64,000 nt of DNA from positions 38,936,001-39,000,000 of the forward strand of contig OX579635.1 of assembly GCA_951230915.1 (NCBI GenBank). Direction: 5' to 3'. How positions within the stretch are numbered: the first letter of the stretch is position 1; every line of letters starts with the position of its first letter. A program made the translations under genes and the position numbers. This document shows, piece by piece, positions 1-11,251 of this stretch. The DNA comes from Antitrichia curtipendula (Eukaryota > Streptophyta > Bryopsida > Hypnales > Leucodontaceae). The notes under the pieces are model-generated. The model worked only from the letters and a program-made list of their open reading frames with translations, did not search any database and had not been told where the DNA came from.

Positions 1-827
1 TAGCAATCAAAGGCCCAACAATTTTCATAACTTTTGACTACATGGTTAAAAAGTTATTGCATGATATGTCATTTTCAGTCCTTGGCAGGCAGCACGGGCA
101 GCAAAAAAAACTTCTTTAAAAATCACTTTTTAAAAAAATAAAAATTTGAAATTGGTTCTTTAGATTTATATGTACACGGGAATCTTTGAATCATTCCATT
201 TAGATCTATGAGTCAAAAGTTATGAGGATTCTTAGTTTAAGGGTAGTATGGAATCTCAACTCTAAAATAAACTTTGAAGTCCTTTATTTAACTCAATTTT
301 CAATATTTTTGAAAAAAAATATAAAACACTGGATGTAGATTGTTTATTACAACATTACAACCGTTGGGATTGGCATTTTTCAATTCCATAAATAAATTCT
401 TCACAATTTAGTGTTTTGAATCATTCTCTACCTCTTCCTACTTACTATTTTTTTCCTATATGTTGTACAATTCCAAATGATCTGAAATTTTTCAAGCATG
501 TAGCCAACTTGCCTTCAAGAATAAATCCAAAGAGTAACCACCATTTTGGACATTTTTTCATACAAATGTGACCTTGTGAAGGGCAGCTGCCCGTTTTTTC
601 GCAGGGACAAAAAATGAAGGTTTGTCAATTCAAACGCTATTATCTTGCAATTTACATGGTGGAAAATTTTGAAATTTTTTCCACATCTTCTTAAACAATT
701 TTACTACAAGATCCTATGGTTACATGTGTCCAAAAATTCTTTTTTTCTAAAATTTGGCACTAGTATTAGAAATGGCAGTTTTGGAGCGTTTTTGGTGAAA
801 ACATAGTCAAAAACATTTAGGGGTTAA
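1..827 (-). mobile_element. TTAA-bounded repeat, family A copy 1 (cut by window edge)
   Basis: This is a minus-strand copy of the roughly 950 bp family seen complete at 2144-3095. Read on the minus strand, its outer end at 827 is TTAACCCCTAAATG followed by the family's conserved TTGACTATGTTTTC block. The other end lies left of the window. It shares every internal landmark of the family: the block around GTAGGATCTTG, the GGGCAGCTGCC block, and the block near AGTTAAATAAAGGACTTC. No coding capacity is visible. I infer a nonautonomous DNA transposon of piggyBac type, because both termini of complete copies are TTAA plus CCC/GGG. Confidence 0.75.
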
Positions 828-2143
828 ACATCTCAAATCTAATTCAAATTTTGTAGGTAATATGAAGGATTGTTTCAATAATTGACATTTGTAGAAGTAG
901 AGGGTAGAGACATCATTTTTTATATTAAAATTCATTATCCATCATGAACCCTCAAAGGGTATGGGATAATTTGAAGATCAGGGCTTGACCACTTATTGTC
1001 AAAATGTGAACATTATGTTTGAAGTAGAATTTTAGACCTCATTTAAATATAGTAGAATAGCTTTTTTCAAGAAGATTTGAACTATGAAAAGATAAAAAAA
1101 TCAAGATCAATTCCATCTATAAAAATCCGTTTGAGACTTAAAACATCCAATCAAAATTTATGGACAAAATTCAAAGAGGATATTTGAAAATGTTAAAGAA
1201 AATGTCCCTTCCAACACCTCTCTCAAATTTGTTTGTATCTTTTCATAGTTCAATTCTTCTTGAAAAAAGCTATTCTACTATACTTAAATGAGGTCTAAAA
1301 TTCTACTTCAAACACAATTCTTGCTTTTGATTTAACTATGAGTGGTTCAAGAGCTCCTTCTAATTCAAATTTATATATTCTTCATGGGTTGTTTCACCTC
1401 CTACCATCCCATATGTATATAAAAAGATTGATTTCACAATACAAAGTGAGGTATTGAATAAGTGGCAAGCCATGAATATGCTCCATGGGAAGCAAAGAGA
1501 GGTAATATAGTTGTTGAATTTATTTTTCTCTATGAATTAAATGCATTTTTTTGAATTTTTATTAAAAAGTTAAAAAAACATTTTTTTGCTATTTATCTAT
1601 TTATGTGTTACTTTTATCCAATGACTATACACAATGTAGTCACTGCAATTTAATAATTAAGCTTATGCTATTGATCCGATTGCTTGATTGAATTTTTTTA
1701 GAATTTTGACAATTCTTGACATATGTTCGCTTAGCTATTGATGGGTGTGGAATATTTTACACCATTTTGTCCAAGGGAGGGCAGTCCTTCTCACTGCTAT
1801 TGAATGCTACGTGGGCAAAAAATTGATATAAAAACATCTATCCAAAACAACTTTGATTCTTATAATTGTTGCATATGGTATCCAAATGTTGTCTTTTCAC
1901 TTACCAAGAAGAAAATATGGAATTTTGACCAATTTTATAATAATAACTATCAATAATAGCAACAAGCGGCAGTTTGGAGTGTGTCCACCTTAATCCTTGA
2001 GCGCCCAACTCATGACTTGCACTAGGAGGCCCATGAAGACGAATTGCCATTCAAGCCAGCTCCACGGACTCAAAAATGGAATTCGAGTGAGCTGGCTATT
2101 GAAAGCAGGGCTTTTTTTTTGGACTTGTGTCCCCCTTGCTGGC
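828..2143. repeat. AT-rich spacer with a long inverted repeat (arms about 1018-1098 and 1236-1313)
   Basis: This stretch separates two family A copies that face away from each other. It contains an imperfect inverted repeat with arms of about 80 bp; one arm carries AGTAGAATTTTAGACCTCAT and the other its reverse complement. The right arm and the sequence after it (to about 1430) match the interior of the CACTA-type element at 45042-46056, so both derive from one repeat family. No CACTA termini and no gene were found here. Confidence 0.6.
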
Positions 2144-3095
2144 TTAACCCCTAAAGGTTTTTGACTATGTTTTCACAAAAAACACTCCCAAACTGCCATT
2201 TCTAGTACAAGTACCAAATTTTGGAAAAGAAACTTTTTGGACACATGTAACCATAGGATCTTGTAGTAAACTAGTTTGAGAAGATGTGGAAAAAATTTCA
2301 GAAATTTCCACCGTGTAGATTGCAAGATATTAGCATTTGAAGTGACAAAAACCCTTTTTTTGTCCCTGCGAAAAACCGGGCAGCTGCACTTCACATGGTC
2401 ACATTTGTATGAAAAAATGTCCAAAATGGTGGTAACTCTTTGGATTCATTCTTCAAAGCAAGTTAGCTACATGCTTGAAAAATTTCAGATCATTTGGAAA
2501 TGTACAACATATAGGAAAAAAATAGTAAGTAGAAAGAAGTAGAAAATGATTCAAAACACTAAATTGTTAAGGATTTAATTATGGAATTGAAAAATGCCAA
2601 TCCAAACGATTGTAATGTTGTAATAAACAATCTACACCTTGTGTTTATATTTTTTTTCAAAAATATTGAAAATTGAGTTAAATAAAGGACTTCAAAGTTT
2701 ATTTTAGAGTAGAGATTCCATAACTACCCGCAAACTACCTACAACTAAAATTCCTCATAACTTTCATCTCATAAATCAAAGTGGAATGATTCAAAGCTTT
2801 CCTTGTGCACATAAATCTAGAGAACCAATTTCAAATTTTTATTTCTCTAGAAAATGATTTTTAAAGAAGTTTTTTTTCCAGCCCGGGCTGCCCGCCGAAC
2901 AATGAAAACTACATATCATACCATAACTTTTTAACCATGTGTTCAAAAGTTATGAAAATTGTTGGGCCCTAAAGCTACTCCTCGGACACATCTTGTGTGA
3001 AAATTTCAAAGAAAAATAATAAAAATTCTATTCGTGGTGAGCTGCCCCAAAACGCTATGTTGTCAAAAAACGGTGTTTGGTCCTTTAGGGGTTAA
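2144..3095 (+). mobile_element. TTAA-bounded repeat, family A copy 2 (complete, 952 bp)
   Basis: Starts TTAACCCCTAAAGG and ends CCTTTAGGGGTTAA, an exact 14 bp terminal inverted repeat that includes the TTAA. TTAA target duplication with CC(C/Y)-beginning termini is the hallmark of the piggyBac superfamily. The interior is noncoding and AT-rich, and is shared at similar spacing by copies at 12370, 35056 and 36329. A conserved internal block reads CCGTGTAGATTGCAAGAT near 2311. Short open frames inside it are not conserved between copies, so I do not call genes. Confidence 0.85.
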
Positions 3096-4402
3096 CTAGA
3101 GAGGCCAGTTTGGGAGGGATGAAGCCAGATAGGTCAGATTTTTGATAGTCTGGTGAATTTTTGCCCCAGAAAAAAGCCCTGGTTGAAAGTATGAGAGAAT
3201 GACCGATAGTAAATGGTGCGACAATTACAGAAATATTCACCGTACAATTTGGGATATTATAGCAGTCAAACATGGATTGACTGTCAAATTTTGGACAAAG
3301 AGGGGGGGGGGTCCGGCACTTCAAAAATCCTCGAAATTCAGGGTGAGGGACCCAACTCATGAAATTCAGAGAACAGGCACCATGCAAAGTTGAGGCTTCA
3401 AAGCATGATTTGAAGAAAATCCGAAATTGCACATATAGGGCTTGTGTCTAGTAAGGCGTGGCTCCAATAGTAAGGCGTGGCTCCAAATTGAAGGCAACAA
3501 TTCAAAAAGCAAAAATCCGTGAATCCATATGGCTACCAAATGTTCATACAACTTGTTGAATGTAATAAGCGCCACAAGGCTGCACACTTGCTTCAACTTT
3601 GAACTACTGAATTCTTCCTACTCCATAGAAACGCCCGTTGTTGCACCTATGGAATGCAATAAAGAGGCGGACTACAAGCTGTTGCATAACAACCTAAAAG
3701 GGAAAAAAATTATGCACTAGAAAAAAAAATGTCTGAAAACATGGAAGGTCCGTACTACAATGCCGCCCACTTTCTTGGTCTTCTCATGGCGTCCCATCTT
3801 CTCATGGCGAAACTGAACCCTTCTACAACCTGCATCCTGTGAACCTATCTAATCACGCCCAGTACACCAGCCAGAAGCGTCCCACCATGTAACGGCAAAA
3901 CTGAATCCCAGCCCACAACCTACACCAACTAAATTCAACCTGCCTAATTCCAACAAAAGCCAAGTTCACCAACAATAATTGCCGCGCTCACAAAGCCCAT
4001 TCGCCCTCAACTATAGCCCTCTATTCAATCCCAATGCAAGGAGGCCGAGTGACACGCAAAGCCCACTTTCTTTGCATATGAACTTTGAGGAAGCACTTCA
4101 GTCCACGCATATGTGGATGCTGGCGTAGGTAGTACATCTGAACTTAGTCTTTCTTTTGCACACTATGCACTGTCGCCAAAAGTGCAGCCGCTGATTGTTG
4201 AAGTGATTTACAGTGGGGTGACTGAAGCACTTCACCTTGCACATTGATGGTTGATCTAACCAAGGGGCGATCAAATTTTGAGCAACCTTTAGGTGATAAG
4301 CCAAGTACTTCCGGTGCACCTTCTCCTAGCGTATGACCTTGTCGTGCTTCATGAGCACCCATGAGTTATTCAACCAACTATTCACCACAAAAAGGTGCTT
4401 GT
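3096..4402. other. Intergenic, no gene recognised
   Basis: No gene or recognisable transposon end is visible. A short homopolymer of nine G lies near 3302-3310, and a short direct duplication containing TAAGGCGTGGCTCCAA lies at about 3450-3487. Open frames here (longest 115 codons) show no family motif. Confidence 0.5.
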
Positions 4403-4544
4403 CACTACAAGAAAATGGGGGTATAAATGACTTGTCCACAATGACTACACCGACAATAATGACTACAAAATAGTCATTTTGTAGTCAATGTTGTCGGTGC
4501 AGTCATTGTGGACAAGTCATTTATACCCCCATTTTCTTGTAGTG
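4403..4544. mobile_element. CACTA-type hairpin MITE, 142 bp
   Basis: Begins CACTACAAGAAAATGG and ends with its reverse complement, the classic terminus of plant CACTA (En/Spm) elements. It is flanked by a 3 bp direct duplication TGT (4400-4402 and 4545-4547), as expected for CACTA. The two halves are complementary almost throughout, so the element is one hairpin of about 70 bp per arm. It is noncoding and would need a transposase supplied in trans. Confidence 0.9.
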
Positions 4545-6109
4545 TGTGCCACCATTTGTGCAAATGAAACTGCACCGTGTAATCTGTACGCATTTGGTCG
4601 ACTATGTCGATACCACGCATGTAGTTCTAATACTCAACATGTTGTTGAGTAGAGGAAATGGCTTTGCAAAGACCGTTCAACCAACGCATCGATTGAGCAC
4701 CTTCAGCCATAAAATCAGTTGACGTCAAAAGAATGTAGATTGGTTTTTGTACCCACAAGTCGCAGCCATGCCGACGCTGTTGAATAGAGAGGCCTTGCCA
4801 TGGGAAAGCGCCGGGCTTCTAGCTGCAATTAGACTTGGCCGAAAAATAAAGGGCCTCTTGATTTAGTAAAATATATGTGCATACTTATAAAATCTTCAAT
4901 ATCCACCATAAAGTCCCAATAAAATATCACATGTTTGTATAAAGTAGTTGGTGTTGCTCATAAACCGCATAAGTGCCTTCTAGGAAGGTCCCGCCACTAA
5001 TATGAGTGCCACAGCCGCTACAAGACTTCAAATTGAAAATAAAACATCTTTTTGGAAAGTTAACAACACTATCTACAAACCCTCAATAATTCAATTTAAA
5101 ATATCATATTGTCCGACTTTTATAATTGGTCAAAGTTCACTCACTCCAATTCAAAGGCAGCTCATCATTACTCTTTTTCCAAGCCCATAACTCTCACATA
5201 CAAACTCCAAACTGAACCTGTGATATCTCTACAAAAATCTAACACAATAATCTATATTTGTTATAAATTTTAACATAAAATAAAATATTGTACGGTTTTT
5301 ACAGCTGGTCAAAGTTTTCTTTTATCAAATCAAAGGCAGCCTCTCATTACTTCGCCTCTAAGCCTATAACTTTTGCATCCTAACTCAAAACTAACATAAG
5401 AGAATAATAGTATTTTAGAAAGAAAACTAACATCTCAACACATACTCTCATAAAATCTATGACAAAAAACTCCTCACCCAAAAGTTATAAGCCCTCAAAA
5501 ATTATGCCTTCTCATTCCATGAGAATTATCCCTCTCTCACTCCATCAAACATAACTTCCACACAAAAACTCCAAATTGAGCAAGTGACAGGTTTGTGGAA
5601 ACCTCAAAACAAGATGAACAAGCTCATAAAATTTCATTACAAAAACTTTCATGTACAATTTGTTATGTCTCTCCAAAGTCTCGGTTTCTCTTATGTAAAT
5701 TATGAAGAGGAAGAAGAAGACTCTTCACCTTATCTTCCACCTCATCCTCCATCCCTTCCACCTAAGCAAATGAATTTTGGCCTCTAAAATGGCACATGGA
5801 CCACAATTCATCCATTGGCCATCTTTTTCTCCTCAAAACTCTATCTTTATCTCCTACATGGCAACTACATGACCTTCAAATCTTTTTTTAAATTCAGAAG
5901 GAAAGATAAAACAAACTTCACCTTCTCCTTTAACAACTTCAAATCTACAAATAAAGTTTAAAATGATTTCAACTAAAGAAATAAAAGAACTAATGCCTAA
6001 TGGTTGTCTAATAGAGGTAAAAAAGATAGAATCTTTTGTATGTGGATCTTTAGACTCTCCAAAAAAATCCTCGAGTTTAACAACAATTAATTGTTTTTAC
6101 ATAGTGTAT
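4545..6109. repeat. Intergenic with diverged direct repeats (about 5070-5600)
   Basis: Two, perhaps three, diverged copies of a 130-200 bp unit are visible. The segments at about 5085-5215 and 5275-5395 share AAATAT-CATATTGT-type starts, a TGGTCAAAGTT block and a CAAAGGCAGC block in the same order. A weaker third copy follows near 5500-5600. No coding gene is recognised. Confidence 0.45.
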
Positions 6110-6960
6110 GTATATGCAATGCGATAGCGCTGAGCATACATCCGCCACATCAATGTGCCCCGTGGATGATCCCTTTTTTTGTGTCCAAGGAGAGATGTTG
6201 ACAACCTAATACAATTTTTACGCACGGTATCTACCGCCTATATATCGTGCTTGTGCAAATCTTTAAAGAGCTTTGATGCAGTGAACTAGTTATTATAGAC
6301 CACTATGTGACCCATGTTGTCCAAACCCACGGTGAGCTCCCAAACAACACGTTCATCGTATCCAACATCTGGGACTCTGGATGCGCCAATATACGGAATT
6401 AGGTTGTAGATGTAGCGGGATGGATTGCATACAACAATGAAGAATTTGAATCCGTATATGGTGGGCTTGGCGGGCATGTATTGTCGAGATCCGTTGTAGT
6501 GACTATGATACGTCACCATGATCTCGTCGCACATGATGTCCTTGTAGGGGTTGTAGAAAGTATATCTCTTTGTCACAAAGTCATCAATGATCCACCTGAC
6601 CTTTGCTAATTTGTCATAACGAGGAGATTCCTTGTCATTTTCAATAGTGTGGTTGTCCACGAGATGAAGGCATTGCAAGAGGGACTCAAATCTGTTCCAT
6701 GTAAACCCCGAGGTATGAGGGAGCACTAGAGGAAATTACTCTTCTTCCAATAGTCTCTAATGGTTGGCATTAATTTCACTCCCATGAGAATTGCCACACC
6801 TATGAACGCACACATTTCTAATTTGGAAGTTGGCACCCAATGAGGCCTTCCGTTTGTATTTTGAGAGCACCCTGTACATTGCTGCTCTGTATACAAATTG
6901 GTTTGCTCCACCATCCATTCAACTACTAAATCATCAAAGAAGAATTCAAAGAATTCAATA
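6110..6960 (-). pseudogene. piggyBac-type transposase relic (DDE_Tnp_1_7-like)
   Basis: Minus-strand reading gives a chain typical of piggyBac transposases: FFFDDLVVEWMVEQTN, then LMGVKLMPTIRDYW, then a FESLLQCLHLVDN block, then MCDEIMV, RQYMPAKPTIYGFK, a YIYNLIPYIGA block, and past 6286 FTASKLF followed by AVDTVRKN. These match the order of the family: the first catalytic Asp region, the RQYMP.KP..G.K signature, the DNFFTS-like second Asp region, and G.VRKN. It is broken: a frameshift at about 6726, TAG stops after YNN (6286) and after KHDI, the second catalytic Asp replaced by Asn, and no C-terminal part. The family normally cuts and pastes at TTAA. The neighbouring TTAA-bounded repeats fit it as the source of mobilisation, which is an inference. 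Confidence 0.85.
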
Positions 6961-9900
6961 GTAGCCAGCCTATGGCGCGTGCATCTGATTGTTGGTTCCG
7001 GATGCGGACCATGAAAAGAAATGTGGTCGCCGAAAAGCGTTGTCTCTATACACTGCTAATATTGGTCATGATAACGCACCCTAAAATCCAATTCATCCAA
7101 GTCCCCATCATTGTTGTAGCAACCAATTCCATGGTGCAGATCTACACTCCCTTGCTTACTCTCTGAATTTGAATTATTGTAGCCAATGGAAGAGTCATGA
7201 CTGCTGAAGTCGTACAACGAAGCCCACTACTTAGAGTTCAAACTAGCATCACTTGACGCCCCATTGGATCCTGTTGTTGGACATTCATGCTGCCTCGATG
7301 AAATCGGTACTCTCTCTTACTCGACAGTGATTGGAGGCGGTTGCCAATTGAGGTCCCCCGGTGAAGCAACAAGGGAATCGTCCAAGTGCAAGGTCGGGAA
7401 TTCGGTGATGGATTCCTCTCCGACTTCACAAGTCCACACTTGAGTTTACCATTGCACCGGCATAGCCCTGCGTAGGCATTGCATGTGGCCATGTCCCTAG
7501 TTCCTTGCAATTGGCCACTTTCACTTTTCGCCTTCCAATGCTACTTGGAAAAATTACAAAAAAGAACAGCACGCCGCCCTCCTGCCAACGTTGCATTGGT
7601 TCTCCTATAATTTTGGTAATCCCTCTCCACTCTACCGGATCCACTCCAACTATCGGTGGAGTCACCCACACTACCGGAGGTAGAGGGTGCATGGACAAGG
7701 TCCCCCATGACCCCTACAAGCGTGGAAAATGTAGATGGGGGTCGCCTTCGAAGGCGTGATTCTGGTTGTTTTAATGCTCCAACTACTCCTACACGCGGAT
7801 CAAAGCAGCAAAGGTATCTAGGAGTCCATGCCCAGCGCTTGAGAAGTGCCCATCCCCTCCTGTACACGCACTGGCAATCATACCCTGTCAATTTATCTCA
7901 TGATGCAAGGCAAAATTGTGACAAACTACTTGTCATCAGTAACAATGTCTGCATTATAAGGCTACCAAAGAATTCAATAGCATCACTGTACATTATGCAA
8001 ATGAAATGAATGGCCTCGGATTATATGTGTTGGATCTTCCAATCGCACAGTGAAGCACATATCCAAAAGTACCTTGAATGTAGAGTTCACTCATCGTTCC
8101 ACGGCTAGCTGCTGTCATCGGCAATGATGACCAAACGCAAAATTTGGAGAATAGTTTTGCAGAGGAGATCCTTGAGTACATGTGTCTTGTTCCGTTCCTC
8201 ATGTGTGGGGATGACGAAGGTAAAGTGGGGATTGCACGGTGGACTCAATGGCCATTGGCAATTACCTTTCTAGCGGCCTAGGTCCTTTAGGACTGCCTGA
8301 ATGTTCTTGCTCGTTTGATAAAGACCTGTGGTCGCTCCCCCTGCCTCTCCTCGCATCCCGCCCGCGACTAGCTGTGCGCAAACGCCCATGTCTATGCCTA
8401 GTTCCCCGTTCTTGGGCTAGTGAAAGTTGAATGCCGCAATTTGAAGACTCTGGATGTGCCAAGGTCTTGCCTCTCCCTTGGCCGTGTCCTCTGCCTCGAT
8501 GTGCTTTAGCTCGAATGGTTGATTGTGCAAGATCTTCCTTAAATTCGTCGCATGTTGCCAATTCAAAATCCTGCAATGCAATGTGATGACTCTTCCCTTG
8601 GTTGTAGCAATTATTTGCCTTGGCCATGTCCCCGTCCTCTGCCCCAATTTGGGTGTCCCAAATACGGTGATTGTCGACAATTCTCCGAGAATTTGGTTGG
8701 AGACGGTGGACTCTCCCTCGGTTGGTTTTGGTTGCCGTCATTGTTTGAATCCGGGGGCCGATTCAAGTCCAATCTTGTTGTTAAGAAATTCCAGGTACTG
8801 GTCCACGATTTCATTCTTCTCCACCCATGCCCTCCCCAGATCTCCACCCCCTACGCAACCATCGCCATAGCTGCACGCCTGACTCTTTAGTGCTTCACTG
8901 AGAGTCACCCGTCCCTGGGAGGTTGAGACAGGTAGTAGTGCTTGCACCGCTGCTTGAAACGCTTGTATTGCGTCTCCACTAGTGAATTGCATAGGGGGTT
9001 GTCACTCATCAGACTCTGCCATGGAAAGTTGGGTCACTAGACCACCTTCTTCTCACCATGCTTCTCCGTGAGTGCCAACCCCCACTCGCTTCCGTTTGAC
9101 CTGTAATTCCCAATGGGCCACCATTTCGTATAAATAAAATTGTTTACCATTGCGGGCAAGCCATCTAGGTGTCCTTCGGGGAGCCGTTCATGGATGCCCA
9201 AAACTCTAAAACATTGACACCGAAACAGGTACCTCCAAGATGTGCCATCGGGATTCATAAGCCAATAGTGATTGGCATGTGGCTCAACAAAGGCTAGCAA
9301 GAATTCTTCCTACAGATAAGATTTTACTTTGCAAACAACCTCTGGGGCTGCATGGTGGCATGTCATCACCCACTTTTGCAATACTGCTTTGATTTCCCTC
9401 AATTTGTCGCATGAAGCTCACAAACTCTGCAATGGCAGCTCTGTGCCCTTGTCCTCACGCCCATCGACGCCTACTATCGCCATGTCTGCGGTGCTCAACC
9501 CTACACTCATGGCTTGAATCCTCGCTTTTGTTCTCACACGCTTGTAGTGAAAGAGTTGCGGTTTCTCGTTCCTTCATGGACGCACGCGAAATTGCCCAAC
9601 AGCCCAGAACCGGCCATAGCCGGTGCTCCCAGTGACTGGTTTGGACCCGCTTCTCCAGAAAGTGCAAAAAACAAAATCCACTCACTAAAATTATGGCCAC
9701 AACTTGCACGGAATGTTTGGGATAATTTCTAAGTTTTACAAAATACTTCCCTTGACTTCCTACACTGAATCGAGTCCAATTTGTTCTCTAATTTCTACTC
9801 CAAATACTAGTTCTATAGATTTACTCACCAGAGTTTTTTCAGTGTTTGCAAATTGCAAATGGATTTTTTACCCAATTCCACTGCTAAACAATGAACTAAC

Positions 9901-10096
9901 CGATGGCCACGGTCTCTCCAAACGGCAAATCTCGACTGTAAAACCTGTATCACCCACTCCCTTGTATGACTCCAGCACACCCTCTCTATAATGTACGTCT
10001 TTGGGGAGCATACAACGACAATCTGGCCGTCAGTTGATTCCTTGAAAATTAGGGGAGGCTAAATTTGGGGAGGCAGGACGCTTATTAGGGGTTAAG
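6961..10096 (-). pseudogene. Probable remaining, decayed part of the piggyBac-type element
   Basis: The segment is less AT-rich than its surroundings and has many medium-length minus-strand frames in different phases (for example 7541-7891, 8262-8741, 8738-8992, 9037-9300, 9455-9709), as expected for a frameshifted coding region. The 8262-8741 frame is rich in Arg and Gly. On the minus strand the segment starts at 10096 with TTAACCCCTAATAAGC, a family-type terminus, so it may be the upstream part of the element whose transposase lies at 6110-6960. I recognise no domain in it; alternatively it is an unrelated gene fragment carried by the element. Confidence 0.4.
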
Positions 10097-10275
10097 CCAT
10101 TATATGGGAATATTTTTCATTCACGAAAAGTCATATACCATTTCTTTTCAATTAACTATACTTAGGTAAACTTTGGTTGTAGGAAATGTATGTAAAATTC
10201 ATTAATAGGTTGCACCCAATTATGATGTACCCCTTCGGACAATCATTCTTCTTGCCTCCTTTGTGTGAATGGCCC

Positions 10276-11251
10276 TTAACCCTAGATCGCCCATGGCCGT
10301 TTTGGGTAAAAAACATCCTAGCTTTTGAAGTGCTATAAATCTAAATGTGACCAAGTAATAAAGATCTTAACCGTACAATCATGTAGTACACATGTTGTAG
10401 ATGTCATGGATCAAATTTGAAGTCATTTTACCGTGTAGATTGCAAGATTATAATGTTTTAGTGTTGAAAAAGAATACTAAATTTTTCCTAAAAACACATT
10501 TAGAGGTCAAATTTGATTTCTAAACCTAATCAAATGAAAAAACTTTAAACTACAAAGTGATTCAAAACCAGGATACAAACATATTGGTGGAAAAAAAATC
10601 ATTCAATTGACTCAATGTGTTTGCAAAATGGCTTGCAAATGTCAGAAATAGGCAAGAAAAGTTGCAAAAAACACATCTAGGGCTGAACCTCCTTCTACTA
10701 AAATGCTTCTCAGTCATTCATAAATTTTTGGATTGATATGAAAATTTAGCCACACAAACAAGACTAGTATGCGCAACTTTTACAATTTTTATTTATTGAA
10801 AATGGACATTTTATGAAGAAGATACAAGCCGCCAAAGTTCACTATAGTCCATAAATGGCGGGATTTTGAATTTTGAATTGCTCCCAAACATTCAAAACAA
10901 TTTGGATTGACATGAAAATTTCACCACAATAACTAGAATTCAAGGGAAATACAACCCAATTTTTTTTATTGAAATCAAATATTGGATGAAGGAGATACAA
11001 GACCCCGAAGTTGCAGCCATGAAGTGTACTTTGGTGAATCAAATTGAGCTTGTGAACTTTGATTGGCTTCCAGAAAATCATTACCTCTTGGATTGATCTG
11101 AAAATTTTACCACACAAACTAAAAGAAAAGGCTCAACTTTCCCAACAAATTGTATTGAATTTGGACATTGGATGCAAAAGTTACAGTACTTTGAATTTAA
11201 CTTAAAACTATGTGAGGACACTTTTTGTCCTCTTGGGCGGTCTAGTGTTAA
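10276..11251. mobile_element. TTAA-bounded repeat, family C (976 bp)
   Basis: Starts TTAACCCTAGATCGCCCA and ends TGGGCGGTCTAGTGTTAA, an imperfect 18 bp terminal inverted repeat including TTAA. The first nine bases are those I recall for the terminus of the insect piggyBac element. The interior is AT-rich and noncoding. It contains CCGTGTAGATTGCAAGAT near 10430, the same internal block as family A, so the two are relatives. Several diverged direct repeats inside share a GATTGA-ATGAAAATTT-CCACA motif. Confidence 0.75.

Noticed and set aside
2173..2542. Open frames on both strands inside family A repeats (also at 12391-12675 and 35133-35336)
   Set aside because: They recur only because the repeat recurs, with different lengths and stops in each copy, and show no domain.
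7238..7891. Independent small genes in the 7.2-9.7 kb segment
   Set aside because: Frames overlap on both strands, switch phase often and show no recognised domain; a decayed element explains them better.
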